NCBI GenBank assembly: GCA_965200465.1 | Contig: OZ241358.1 | Location: 2,294,001-2,358,000, forward strand | Length of the DNA: 64,000 nucleotides | DNA from: Azophilus sp965200465 | GTDB lineage: Bacteria > Pseudomonadota > Gammaproteobacteria > Pseudomonadales > Azotimanducaceae | Direction: 5' to 3' | In this document: positions 42,393 to 50,594 of the stretch, in pieces | Layout of the letters: every line of letters begins with the position of its first letter | How positions within the stretch are numbered: position 1 is the first letter of the stretch | Notes under the pieces: generated by a model | Told to the model about the DNA's origin: nothing | Database searches by the model: none | What the model saw: the letters and a program-made list of their open reading frames with translations, nothing else | Program-made: the position numbers and the translations under genes

Positions 42393-43642
42393 TCTTCCGC
42401 GAGTTCCTTCCGTCGGATCAGAAGGCCGGCCTTGACGAGATCGGGGTCAGTTCCAATTTTGCCCTTCAATTCGCGTAAGATATGCTCGGCCTTTTGCAGG
42501 TTTCCTTGCTCAATTACCAAGAACAGTTTGGCCAGCTTGCGCCTGATTTCGACGGGCCGTGCGGGAACATTCATTATGTCCTCGAGAACTCTGTCCACGG
42601 TCTGGCCGTATGCTTGGCTGGGCCGCTTTGCTTCGATGCCGCGATTCGTCCGCTCCAGCATCCAGATGCTACTGGGGTCCAAGTGGCTGAGTATGGCTGG
42701 CGAATGTGTCGAGAGCAGGAACTGGCAATTCGGAAAGGTCTTTTCCAGAGTGGAAGCAAGCAGGCGTTGCCATGCGGGATGCAAATGCAGGTCGATTTCA
42801 TCGATCAAGACAACAGCTTCCGAAACGAGTGGGTCCCGCATATGCGGATTTGCAATTGCCATTCGTCTCGCGAGATCTCCGACCATCGCAAGAGTGCATT
42901 TCTCGCCGTCGGAGAGTTGGTTGACAGTCAATTCCTCTTCGTTTTTCTCAACCACCATCCGCAGCGGGGAGCGTCTCACCTTGAGATTCTTGAATCCGGG
43001 AATTAAACGCTCAGTGGCGGTCCTCACGGCTTGTAGCTGGGGATCTCGAAATTTCGATTTTTCCAGCCGCCGCTCGTTCTCCAGATCCTCGCGCTGCCTG
43101 AACCACTCGAAGAATATTCTGAAGCTGCTCGGGCTTCCCGACAATGCTTGGTCGTATGCTGCCAGTCGGTCGAAACGATGTTTCCTTTTTATACGAAGCG
43201 GAATATCGAGCACCGCACGATTGACAGGGTAGTAAACGGCGAGAGGCAAAGCAGCGTCCTCATTATCCTCCAATCTAAAACGCAACTGCTCTACATGCCA
43301 TCGTAGCTCATCCAGCCCCTTAATGGGCTGCCTCCGGCGGCCCTTGCGGCCCTTTGTCACCCGCCATTGGATGGTCTCTCCCTGAAACTTAATTGAAATC
43401 GAATTCTGTGTCTCGTGAACGGCAAAGTCATTGTTTATGTCCGATTCCGAGAAGAACCTTCCCGTTCCGGTAGAGGACCGAATCCGACCGATCAAGCGGG
43501 ACAACAGTATGGCGATGCAGTCGAGTACAGCCGACTTTCCGGCACCGTTGATGCCCGCCAATACGTTGATCCGTTCAGGGAAGTCCAACGAGAGCTCCGA
43601 AATGCCGCGGAACCCGGCGATATCGACCGAGTCTATCTTCAT
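42389..43642 (-). CDS. ptuA: Septu defence ATPase PtuA
   Basis: The product has 417 residues and an SMC/RecF-like ATPase fold. It starts KIDSVDIAGFRGISELSLDF, then Walker A GINGAGKSAVLD (about 30-38), the signature LSDGEKCTLAMVGDLAR, Walker B VVLIDEIDLHLHP and the His switch LLSTHSPAIL. The short C-terminal region fits PtuA, which also serves retron Ec78-type systems; no reverse transcriptase is present here, so it is a stand-alone Septu. The start at 43642 was chosen for GAGG six bases upstream and because it begins at the conserved strand; 43663 is possible. GC content is lower than in its neighbours. Confidence 0.88.
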   Translation of the reverse strand: MKIDSVDIAGFRGISELSLDFPERINVLAGINGAGKSAVLDCIAILLSRLIGRIRSSTGTGRFFSESDINNDFAVHETQNSISIKFQGETIQWRVTKGRKGRRRQPIKGLDELRWHVEQLRFRLEDNEDAALPLAVYYPVNRAVLDIPLRIKRKHRFDRLAAYDQALSGSPSSFRIFFEWFRQREDLENERRLEKSKFRDPQLQAVRTATERLIPGFKNLKVRRSPLRMVVEKNEEELTVNQLSDGEKCTLAMVGDLARRMAIANPHMRDPLVSEAVVLIDEIDLHLHPAWQRLLASTLEKTFPNCQFLLSTHSPAILSHLDPSSIWMLERTNRGIEAKRPSQAYGQTVDRVLEDIMNVPARPVEIRRKLAKLFLVIEQGNLQKAEHILRELKGKIGTDPDLVKAGLLIRRKELAEE

Positions 43643-43954
43643 CTTGTCCTCGAATGCCGCCATCCGGACGGCGAATGGGTTTCGGGTTAGCCGCTACCGC
43701 AGACGGCATTGATGCGCGGTGCAGCGAGCATCGCCCAGTCTTTCCTTGGCTCCACGGAGCATAACGGTGAATGTTGCTTCGCCAGTTTGCCCGAAGTCAA
43801 GCGCCTTGGCGCACCCATGGACCTCAAGGCGATGGCTCCGCAGCGCCATCGGCTGCCAGTCCATGCGGCGGCTGGCCCGCCAGTGCGGTAAAATGACCCT
43901 TGCTCGCGGGTTCGCCGCAAATTGCCAAAACCTCTCGATGTTGGCGCAAACACA

Positions 43955-44612
43955 ATGAACATCATCTGCGGCATCTGCTGCCGCGGCAGCCCAAGCGGAC
44001 TGCACTCCATGCTGGCGTCGCTTGCGTCGGCGTCGCCCGGCGGCGATTGGGTGGACCCGAACGTTGGCGTGGGCTTAGGCTTCGGGCGCAGCCGCTCGTC
44101 GCCGTTGGCCGAGGCGCTGCATTTCGACCGGAAAGCAGGCTTGGCAGCCGTTGTCGATGTCCGCCTTGACGACCGCGCAGGGCTCTGCGACGCACTCGGC
44201 CTGCAACGCCCCCAAGCACCGCTCTTGCCGACAGCGCACTGGACGCCGTACTTGCCGCGCCGGGCGTAGACGCCCTGTGCCGCTAGGAGGGGCTTACGGT
44301 CTTCCATCGCGCTCCGAACGCCGACGACACGGTTCGTGTGCTGCGCCTTGACGGCGTCCGGCCGGGGGGTCCATGTTCTGGCCAGCGAAGTGGAACCGCG
44401 ACAAGAGCGATCCGGCCCGGTTCGACCCGATGTTCGATGCCTTCTCCAACGCCCTGCCGTTGGTGCGGCAACTGCTCGAGGAGCGGGCACCGCCGTCCCG
44501 GACGCAATACTTGGACGTGCCGCGCCTGCTCGAACGGCTGGACGCTGCTCGTTTCCGCGCCGAACCGCGCTGGGCCTCAATCCGCACGGCTTTGCAGTTC
44601 CTCGACTTTTGA
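43955..44612 (+). pseudogene. asparagine synthase (glutamine-hydrolysing) remnant
   Basis: Two ends of one gene survive. From the ATG at 43955 the class-II glutaminase start (MNIICGICCRGSPSGLHSML) runs to about 44260 with a probable frameshift near 44220. From about 44373 another frame gives the C-terminal end of such synthases (DPARFDPMFDAFSNALPLVR, TQYLDVPRLLERL, RWASIRTALQFLDF). The synthetase core of some 400 residues is gone. These proteins sit in polysaccharide or peptide clusters, which matches the nearby glycosyltransferase. The 270 bases upstream to 43690 contain nothing I can name. Confidence 0.75.
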
Positions 44613-44739
44613 GGCGAATGGCTGGGGCCGATGCGCAAGCCGTGGGAACATCCACGCCCTAGGCGCACAGCTGCATCGCCTACCCCTGTGCGCGTCCATC
44701 GGTTATCGTTAGCCTCAGCAATTTAGCCAAGGATGGCTC

Positions 44740-45405
44740 ATGGAACTTCATGAAGTGATGCGCACCACCTTCGCCGCCCGGGACTTCACCGACGAGCCGG
44801 TTGCCGATGCGCTGGTGGGCAGGATTCTGGACAACGCAAGGTTCGCCCCCAGCGGCGGCAACCGGCAGGGCTGGAAGGTCGTCGTGGTGCGGGAGGCGGC
44901 CACCCGCAAGCGCCTGCTGGAGCTGATTGAACCGACCTTCCGGCGCTATTGGGCGCAAGTGCAGGCCGGCGAGGCGCCGTTCAACACCGTCACCCCCTCG
45001 CAAGTGACCGAGGCGCAGATCGCCGCAACCGAGCCGCCCATGCACTTCGTGCGCAAGGTGGCGCAGGCGCCCGTGGTGCTGCTGGTGTTTGTGGACTTAA
45101 GCGTCGTTGCGGCCTTTGACTCCGCCGCGGACCGCATCAGCGTCATCGCCGGGGCCTCCGTCTATCCCTTCGTTTGGAACATCCTGCTGGCCGCCCGCAA
45201 CGAGGGGCTCGGCGGCACCCTGACCACCTTCGTCGGCGCCAAGGACAAGGAGCTGCAAGCCCTTCTCGGGGTGCCGGAGCACGTGGCCTTCGCCGCCATG
45301 CTGCCCTTGGGCCGCCCGGTGAAGCAGTTGACCAAGCTGAAGCGCAAACCGGTGCGGGAGTTCGCCGTGCTCGAACGCTGGGACGGAACGCCGCTTGAGT
45401 TCTGA
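44740..45405 (+). CDS. nitroreductase-family flavoprotein
   Basis: The product has 221 residues and an FMN-dependent nitroreductase fold. The start MRTTFAARDFTDEPV and RFAPSGGNRQGWKVVVV supply the phosphate-contacting Arg and Ser. GASVYPFVWNILLAARNEGL and GTLTTFVG follow, with an MLPLGRPVKQ strand near the end. It may reduce nitro compounds, quinones or other acceptors; nothing nearby fixes the substrate. Its end overlaps the TTG start of the MFS gene by 11 bases, so the two probably form an operon. Confidence 0.9.
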   Translation: MELHEVMRTTFAARDFTDEPVADALVGRILDNARFAPSGGNRQGWKVVVVREAATRKRLLELIEPTFRRYWAQVQAGEAPFNTVTPSQVTEAQIAATEPPMHFVRKVAQAPVVLLVFVDLSVVAAFDSAADRISVIAGASVYPFVWNILLAARNEGLGGTLTTFVGAKDKELQALLGVPEHVAFAAMLPLGRPVKQLTKLKRKPVREFAVLERWDGTPLEF

Positions 45406-46990
45406 AGCCGGCCCCAGCGGGAAGGTCGGGGGGCGCTACGCCAAGTACGTCCTGGCGGTGCTGCTGATCGTCTATGTGTTCAACTTCATAGACCGTCAGA
45501 TCATCTCCATCCTAGCCGAGGAGATTAAGGCGGACCTCGGCATCTCCGACGCCGACATCGGCTTTCTCTACGGCACCGCCTTCGCCGTGTTCTACGCCGT
45601 CTTCGGCATCCCCTTGGGCAAGCTGGCGGACACTTGGTCGCGCAAGAGCCTCATCTCCCTGGGCCTAGGCTTCTGGAGCCTGATGACCGCCCTTTCCGGC
45701 ACGGCGCGGAGCTTCGCCGCCTTGGCCACCTACCGCTTCGGCGTGGGGGTGGGGGAGGCTAGCGCCACGCCCGCCGCCTTCTCCATGCTGTCCGACTACT
45801 TCGCCCCCAAGGTGCGGGCCACGGTGCTGTCCATCTATTCAAGCGGCGTTTACATCGGCGCTGGGGTGGGCCTGTTCCTTGGCGCGGCCGTGGTGGATGC
45901 CTGGGAAGGCTGGCATCCAGACGCCGCCCTCGCCCCCTTCGGCCTGCAAGGCTGGCAGGCGGCCTTTCTGGCCGTGGGGCTGCCCGGCCTGCTGATGGCC
46001 CTTTGGGTGTGGATGCTGCGCGAGCCGGTGCGCGGCCTAAGCGAAGGGCTGCGCATCGCGCCTGACCCGCATCCCTTTCGGCAAACCCTGGGTTCCCTGG
46101 GCGCCGTGCTGCCGCCCTTCACGGCCTTCAATGTCGCCCGGCTTGGCGGCGGGCGGGCCTTGGCCGTCAACGCGCTGCTGGCGGCGGTCATCGCCCTGCT
46201 CTCCCTTGCCGCGAACCTGGCGTTCACCAACCCGGTGCAGTGGATCGCCCTCGGCCTGGGCCTGTACGCCGCCGCCTCCTGGATGCAGGGGTTGAAGCTG
46301 CGGGAGCCGGCGACCTTCGCCATGATGTTCCGCTCCCGCACCTTCATCTTCATCAGCATTGGCTTTCCGTGCCTTTCCTTCGTCACTTACGGCGCCGGCT
46401 TTTGGTCGCCGCCCTATCTGCTGCGCATGCACGACGTGGGGTTGGCGGAGGCCGGCACCATGCTCGGCCTGGGCGCGGCCGTCGGCGGCTGGGCGGGCGT
46501 CACCCTCGGCGGCGTTCTAGCGGACCGCCTGAGGCCGCGGCTGCCCACGGCAAGGCTGTGGCTGGGCGTGGCCGCAGCAGTGGTCTCCACCCCCTTCGCC
46601 TTGCTCTTCCTGTTGACGGACTCGGTGTGGGTCGCCTACGGATGCAGCTTCGCGTTCTCCATGCTTTCCCCGATATGGGTGGGCGGCGCCGCCAGCACGG
46701 TGAACGACCTCATGCTGCCCAAAATGCGGGCCACGGCCTCCGCCTTCTACATCCTGATGATCACCTTCATCGGCTTGGCGCTGGGACCCTTCATGATCGG
46801 CCAATTCAGCGATCTGTTCAGCGCCGCCGGGCTAAGCGACGGCCTAGCCCTGCAGCGGGCCATGATGCTGGGGTTGGCGATGTTCGCGGTCGGCCTGCTC
46901 TTCCTGTTCCTGGCCATGCCCCACCTGCGGGCCGACGAAGCGGCCCGCGACGCCCAAGCGAAGGCCCTTGCAGCGGAGGGAGCGGAGTAG
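45395..46990 (+). CDS. MFS transporter, spinster-like
   Basis: The product has 531 residues and about twelve transmembrane helices. Typical blocks of the spinster-like branch are VFNFIDRQIISILAEEIKAD, the loop motif GIPLGKLADTWSRKSLI (motif A, G-x-L-a-D-r), YRFGVGVGEASATPAAFSML and GVLADRLRP in the second half. A large central loop (about 205-260) separates the halves. The substrate is unknown. It starts at a TTG inside the nitroreductase end and is followed 28 bases later by a quinone oxidoreductase gene. The three may serve one redox or detoxification role (inference). Confidence 0.9.
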   Translation: MSSEAGPSGKVGGRYAKYVLAVLLIVYVFNFIDRQIISILAEEIKADLGISDADIGFLYGTAFAVFYAVFGIPLGKLADTWSRKSLISLGLGFWSLMTALSGTARSFAALATYRFGVGVGEASATPAAFSMLSDYFAPKVRATVLSIYSSGVYIGAGVGLFLGAAVVDAWEGWHPDAALAPFGLQGWQAAFLAVGLPGLLMALWVWMLREPVRGLSEGLRIAPDPHPFRQTLGSLGAVLPPFTAFNVARLGGGRALAVNALLAAVIALLSLAANLAFTNPVQWIALGLGLYAAASWMQGLKLREPATFAMMFRSRTFIFISIGFPCLSFVTYGAGFWSPPYLLRMHDVGLAEAGTMLGLGAAVGGWAGVTLGGVLADRLRPRLPTARLWLGVAAAVVSTPFALLFLLTDSVWVAYGCSFAFSMLSPIWVGGAASTVNDLMLPKMRATASAFYILMITFIGLALGPFMIGQFSDLFSAAGLSDGLALQRAMMLGLAMFAVGLLFLFLAMPHLRADEAARDAQAKALAAEGAE

Positions 46991-47017
46991 CGAGGGGGCA
47001 AAAGGAGCGGTGTTCTG

Positions 47018-48031
47018 ATGCAGGCCAAGTCCATGCTGTGCGAGGCGCTTGCCAAAGACATCGGCGGCGTTCGCCTAGCCGAAGTGGAGGTGCCCGAACC
47101 CGGGCCGGGGGAGGTGCGGGTGCGCCTGCGGGCTTGCGCGGTGAATTTTCCAGATCTGCTGATGATTCAGGGCAAATACCAGTTCGAGCCGCCCCTGCCC
47201 TTCGCTCCCGGCGGCGAAGCGGCGGGAGTGGTTGAGGCGGTGGGCGCCGGGGTGACTGGCCTGCGTGAGGGAGATGCGGTGGTGGTCGCCATGCGCTACG
47301 GCGGCTTCTGTGAATTGGTCAATGTGCCGGCGGCAACAGTGCGCCCCAAGCCGGAGCGTCTTTCCTACGCCAAGGCGGCCTCCTACCAAACCGCCTACCT
47401 GACCGCCTATGTCGCCTTGGTTTGCCGCGGCGAGCTGCAGGCCGGGGAGACGCTGCTGGTGCATGGCGCCGCGGGCGGCGTTGGCATGGCGGCGGTGGAC
47501 CTGGGCAAGCATCTAGGCGCAACCGTCATCGCCACTGGCGGGCGGGACGACAAGCTGGCCGTGGTCAAGGCCCGGGGCGCAGATCATGTGTTGAACTACA
47601 GCTTGCAGGACGGGCGCCTGGGCGGCTTCCGCAATGCCGTGAAGGCGCTGACCGACGGGCGCGGCGCGGACGTCATCTACGACCCGGTGGGCGGCGACGT
47701 CTTTGATGAATCCATGCGCTGCGTCAACTGGGGCGGGCGCATCCTAACCATCGGCTTCACCAGCGGGCGCTGGCCGCAGGCACCGGTGAACCTGATCCTC
47801 ATCAAGGGCATCTCCGTGGTCGGCGTGCGCGCCGGCGAATACGGCCGCCGCCACCCGGAAAAGGGCAAGGCCAACGCCGCCGCCGTCCACCGCATGGCCG
47901 CCAACGGCGAAATCGACCCTTATGTCTGCAAAGCCTTTCCCTTGGAGCAAGCCGTGCAGGCCATGCGCCTGCTGCAGAACCGAGAGGCAGTCGGCAAGAC
48001 GGTGGTGACGATGAACGGCTATGCGGGTTGA
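47018..48031 (+). CDS. NADPH:quinone oxidoreductase-family protein (zinc-less MDR)
   Basis: The product has 337 residues. The GroES-like part has VNFPDLLMIQGKYQFEPPLP and PGGEAAGVVEAVGAGV. The cofactor loop is LLVHGAAGGVGMAAVDLGK, then DVIYDPVGGDVFDESMR and GKTVVTM at the end. It belongs to a different branch from the qor at 38938-39924; the DLLMIQGKYQ pattern is typical of the branch often linked to acyl-CoA metabolism. It follows the MFS gene by 28 bases. A TTG-started toxin-antitoxin-like frame overlaps its stop. Confidence 0.92.
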   Translation: MQAKSMLCEALAKDIGGVRLAEVEVPEPGPGEVRVRLRACAVNFPDLLMIQGKYQFEPPLPFAPGGEAAGVVEAVGAGVTGLREGDAVVVAMRYGGFCELVNVPAATVRPKPERLSYAKAASYQTAYLTAYVALVCRGELQAGETLLVHGAAGGVGMAAVDLGKHLGATVIATGGRDDKLAVVKARGADHVLNYSLQDGRLGGFRNAVKALTDGRGADVIYDPVGGDVFDESMRCVNWGGRILTIGFTSGRWPQAPVNLILIKGISVVGVRAGEYGRRHPEKGKANAAAVHRMAANGEIDPYVCKAFPLEQAVQAMRLLQNREAVGKTVVTMNGYAG

Positions 48032-48255
48032 AGACGACCCGGGGCAAAGCAGGGCGAGACTGGCCTGAACGGCAGCGCACCTTGGCTCTGCACCTCTTCG
48101 AGAAGCGTCACCTGACCCTTGCGCAGGCCGCCAAGCTCGCAGCCCTGTCCACGGAGGACTTCATGGCGCTGGCGGGTGCAGCCGACGGCGTCGTTGTGGA
48201 CTACCCGCCGGACGAGCTCGACGAGGAGGTGGCCGCTGCCCGCCCAATCCCATGA
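48028..48255 (+). CDS. UPF0175-like antitoxin, N-terminus doubtful
   Basis: The 75-residue frame matches the UPF0175 pattern from about residue 16: LALHLFEKRHLTLAQAAKLA, ALSTEDFMALAGAADGVVVD and DELDEEVA. UPF0175 proteins usually precede DUF3368 PIN-domain toxins, and that is the arrangement here. The beta strand normally found at the N-terminus is missing and the apparent TTG start lies inside the stop of the upstream oxidoreductase gene, so 5' truncation by rearrangement is likely. Its stop overlaps the toxin start by four bases. Confidence 0.6.
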   Translation: MKTTRGKAGRDWPERQRTLALHLFEKRHLTLAQAAKLAALSTEDFMALAGAADGVVVDYPPDELDEEVAAARPIP

Positions 48256-48440
48256 TCGTCGCAGATGCCGGGCCTTTTATTGCCTTGGCGCGAGTCCGTC
48301 AACTTGACTTGCTGCAACGTCTTTACGGACAAGTGCTAATTCCCCCGGCTGTTCTTCATGAGCTAGCCCTAGGCTCTGGACGTCCAGGCGCCGCAGTGCT
48401 TGAGGATGCTCTAGGGTCCGGCTGGTTGGTCGAGCAAGGC
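48252..48440 (+). pseudogene. DUF3368 PIN-domain toxin, truncated
   Basis: The ATG at 48252 begins MIVADAGPFIALARVRQLDL, the first catalytic Asp of a PIN ribonuclease. LLQRLYGQVLIPPAVLHELA and ALGSGWLVEQ follow. Homology stops near residue 62; the family has about 150 residues and needs two further acidic positions. The frame then runs on to 48776 through sequence that is antisense to the AAA/DUF4143 gene. The toxin was apparently cut by that neighbour and should be inactive. Confidence 0.72.
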
Positions 48441-48529
48441 GCAACACATGCGAATGCGGTTTCCGCACTCGCCCCTCGGCGCAGCTCGTCACTCAAGTTC
48501 TTTCCAAGGCGAACGAATAGCCAAGTTCG

Positions 48530-48922
48530 TCAATCCAGCGCCGCCAAGCGCTTCATGAGGGCCGCCAAGGGGATGGCAAGCGTGTTTTGGCTGAGGGGGA
48601 AGCTGTCATCGCCCGAGTGGACGACGAACCGCTCAGTCGCCTGCACGTCTTCAGCCGCCAAAGCAAAGCCTTTGCCGATGCGGGGCGTTGCGTTGCGCTT
48701 GACCTCAACGGCCCAGAGCTCGCGATTCGGCAGAAGCAGAAGAAGATCGAGCTCCGCGCCGGTTCGCGTGCGGTAGAAGTAGGCGTCAGTTCCGAAGGGC
48801 GCAGCGGCGGCGATGTGCCTGGCAAGCGTGGTCTTGCCGACCTGCCGCGGCCCTAGGAGGGCGACGGCCGGCGCATCGGCAAGGCTGCGCAGGATTCTGC
48901 GCTTGGCATGTCGCTCAATCAT
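48530..48922 (-). pseudogene. AAA_14/DUF4143 ATPase with large in-frame internal deletion
   Basis: The 130-residue frame opens with the family start (MIERHAKRRILRSLADAPAV, then LLGPRQVGKTTLARHIA, Walker A). It jumps straight to the DUF4143 nuclease-like end (YFYRTRTGAELDLLLLLP, LWAVEVKRNATPRIGKG). Compared with the intact paralogue at 13036-14235 about 270 residues are missing, including Walker B, yet the reading frame is kept. It may be dead or a mini-protein. The start codon is overlapped by a long palindrome. Confidence 0.8.
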
Positions 48923-48961
48923 CCTTGCTAATTTAACGCCTATCGTTCAATTAGCAAGGAT
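48921..48961. promoter_or_regulatory. long palindrome overlapping the DUF4143 start and ribosome-binding site
   Basis: Arms ATCCTTGCTAATTTAACG (48921-48938) and CGTTCAATTAGCAAGGAT (48944-48961) are complementary at 17 of 18 positions around the spacer CCTAT. The inner right arm contains the AAGGA ribosome-binding site and first bases of the minus-strand ATG. It could be an operator or an mRNA hairpin that hides the start. Confidence 0.7.
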
Positions 48962-49015
48962 AAATTTGTCCAGCAACACGGCGACTAACTCCTTGAACTC
49001 CCCCGAAAACCGCTG

Positions 49016-50425
49016 ATGAGCCAAGGCCGCCTAAACGGAAAAGCGCAAGCCAAGGGGGGCCACACTGACATTGACCAGCCAGCGGCTATACTGCGGCCCA
49101 TGCAAGCCGCAACCTTGACCAACGCCGCCGCACAAAACGGCCTGAACAAGCTGCGGCCCGAAGATCGGGCCGTGCATGGCTGGTATCGCTTCGTCCTGTC
49201 ATTCCCGCCGCACTTGGTGCAGGACTATCTGGGCAGGTTCGGCGTTGACCCTTCCTGCACGGTCCTCGACCCGTTCTGCGGCACCGGCACCACCTTGGTC
49301 GAGTGCAAGAAGCTCGGCATCGCCAGCCTAGGCATCGAGTCCAACCCGATGGCGCATTTCGCCAGCGCGGTGAAAGTCGATTGGTCCGCCGAATGCGCCA
49401 AGCTCTCGGCCTATGCCGAGAAGGTTAGCTCATCGGCGGAGAAAACGCTCAAGCGGCAAGGCTTGGGCGAATATGGCGGCCTGCCCCTATTTGCCGTGAA
49501 CGGCGCCAAGCGGCCATCGCTGCGCAGCCTTCCCCCCCAACGATCCTGCCTGCTCCTAAAGGATTCCATCAGCCCCCTCCCCCTCCACAGAACGCTGGTT
49601 CTGCTCGACGCAATCGACCGCTTCGGCACCCTTCAACAACAGCGATACGGGCGGCTTGCGCTTGCCAACGCATTGGTGCATACCATCGGCAACCTAAAGT
49701 TCGGGCCGGAAGTGGGAGTCGGCAAACGCAAGGAAGACGCCCCCGTACTGGAGGCTTGGGGCCGCAACATCGAGACGATTGCGCACGACTTGGACACAAA
49801 CGCCGCCCGCCGCACAGTTCCCGCCCAAGTGTTCAAAGCGGATTCACGAAGCGTCGGCGCAGTGTTGAAGCCGCAATCCGTCGATGCCGTAATTACATCT
49901 CCCCCCTATCCCAACGAAAAGGACTACACCCGCACCACCCGGCTTGAATCAATCATTTTAGGCCTGATTCTCAGCAAACAGGAATTGCGGTCATCAAAGC
50001 AGGACATGGTCCGTTCCAACACCAGAGGCGTCTATAAATCCGACCGGGACGACCTTGAGATTGCGCACAACGACGAGGTGCAGGAAATCGCCAGTGCGAT
50101 TGAAAGGCGCCGAACGGAACTAGGGAAAACATCCGGCTTTGAGCGACTTTACCCCCGAGTAACCCAACTGTACTTCGGCGGAATGCTCCGCCACTTGGCA
50201 TCTCTTCGCCCTGCCCTAAAACCAGGTGCGAAGCTCGCCTACGTCGTGGGCGACCAAGCATCTTACCTCAGGGTAATGATCCGAACTGGAAAATTGCTTG
50301 CCAACTTAGCTCAGTCATTGAATTACAGGGTCATAGGCATTGACTTGTTCAGAACGAGGCCATCCACCGTCACCGGCGAACAACTCCGCGAAGAAGTTGT
50401 CCTGCTGGAATGGCCAAAGCATTGA
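49016..50425 (+). CDS. DNA methyltransferase (N4/N6 amino-methylase)
   Basis: The product has 469 residues. The AdoMet-binding motif is VLDPFCGTGTTLVECKKLG (about 84-102) with the acidic SLGIESNPMAHF strand after it. The catalytic motif is VITSPPYPNEKDYTR (about 292), as in cytosine-N4 or adenine-N6 methylases. The stretch of about 190 residues between the two motifs probably reads the target. No restriction nuclease of known type is adjacent, only a 55-codon frame that overlaps its 3' end. It may be an orphan methylase or part of a defence set with the DUF2779 and PD-(D/E)XK-like genes beyond. Confidence 0.87.
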   Translation: MSQGRLNGKAQAKGGHTDIDQPAAILRPMQAATLTNAAAQNGLNKLRPEDRAVHGWYRFVLSFPPHLVQDYLGRFGVDPSCTVLDPFCGTGTTLVECKKLGIASLGIESNPMAHFASAVKVDWSAECAKLSAYAEKVSSSAEKTLKRQGLGEYGGLPLFAVNGAKRPSLRSLPPQRSCLLLKDSISPLPLHRTLVLLDAIDRFGTLQQQRYGRLALANALVHTIGNLKFGPEVGVGKRKEDAPVLEAWGRNIETIAHDLDTNAARRTVPAQVFKADSRSVGAVLKPQSVDAVITSPPYPNEKDYTRTTRLESIILGLILSKQELRSSKQDMVRSNTRGVYKSDRDDLEIAHNDEVQEIASAIERRRTELGKTSGFERLYPRVTQLYFGGMLRHLASLRPALKPGAKLAYVVGDQASYLRVMIRTGKLLANLAQSLNYRVIGIDLFRTRPSTVTGEQLREEVVLLEWPKH

Positions 50426-50577
50426 TGCGGAGTGATCAAATTGCTCTTTTCGAGTTCGTGCGGGACGGCGATGACATCAAGGTTTCGTCCGAGAAACACT
50501 ATCGATTAGTGCCGCCGGATGCTGTGACCGACGAGGACTTGGCCAAGTACGCCCAGCGGCTGCATGAGAGCGTTTGA
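50410..50577 (+). CDS. small 55-residue companion of the methyltransferase
   Basis: From the ATG at 50410 (or 50425, which overlaps the methyltransferase stop) the frame encodes a 55-residue or 50-residue polypeptide. It begins SDQIALFEFVRDGDDIKVSS and ends DEDLAKYAQRLHESV. It is acidic, without Cys and without a membrane segment. I do not recognise it. Overlap with the methyltransferase stop and the same strand suggest coupled expression. It could be a full small protein or the start of a lost restriction gene. Confidence 0.5.
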   Translation: MAKALMRSDQIALFEFVRDGDDIKVSSEKHYRLVPPDAVTDEDLAKYAQRLHESV

Positions 50578-50594
50578 TGAAGGCTGGCGCTCCG

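Noticed and set aside
41724..43642. The PtuA-PtuB pair considered as part of a retron (Ec78 type)
   Set aside because: No reverse transcriptase or structured ncRNA is visible on either side, so a stand-alone Septu system fits better.
43694..44005. A 103-codon minus-strand frame containing WQFAANPRARVILPHW
   Set aside because: Lies mostly in the gap between ptuA and the asparagine synthase remnant, overlaps the latter in antisense and shows no known pattern.
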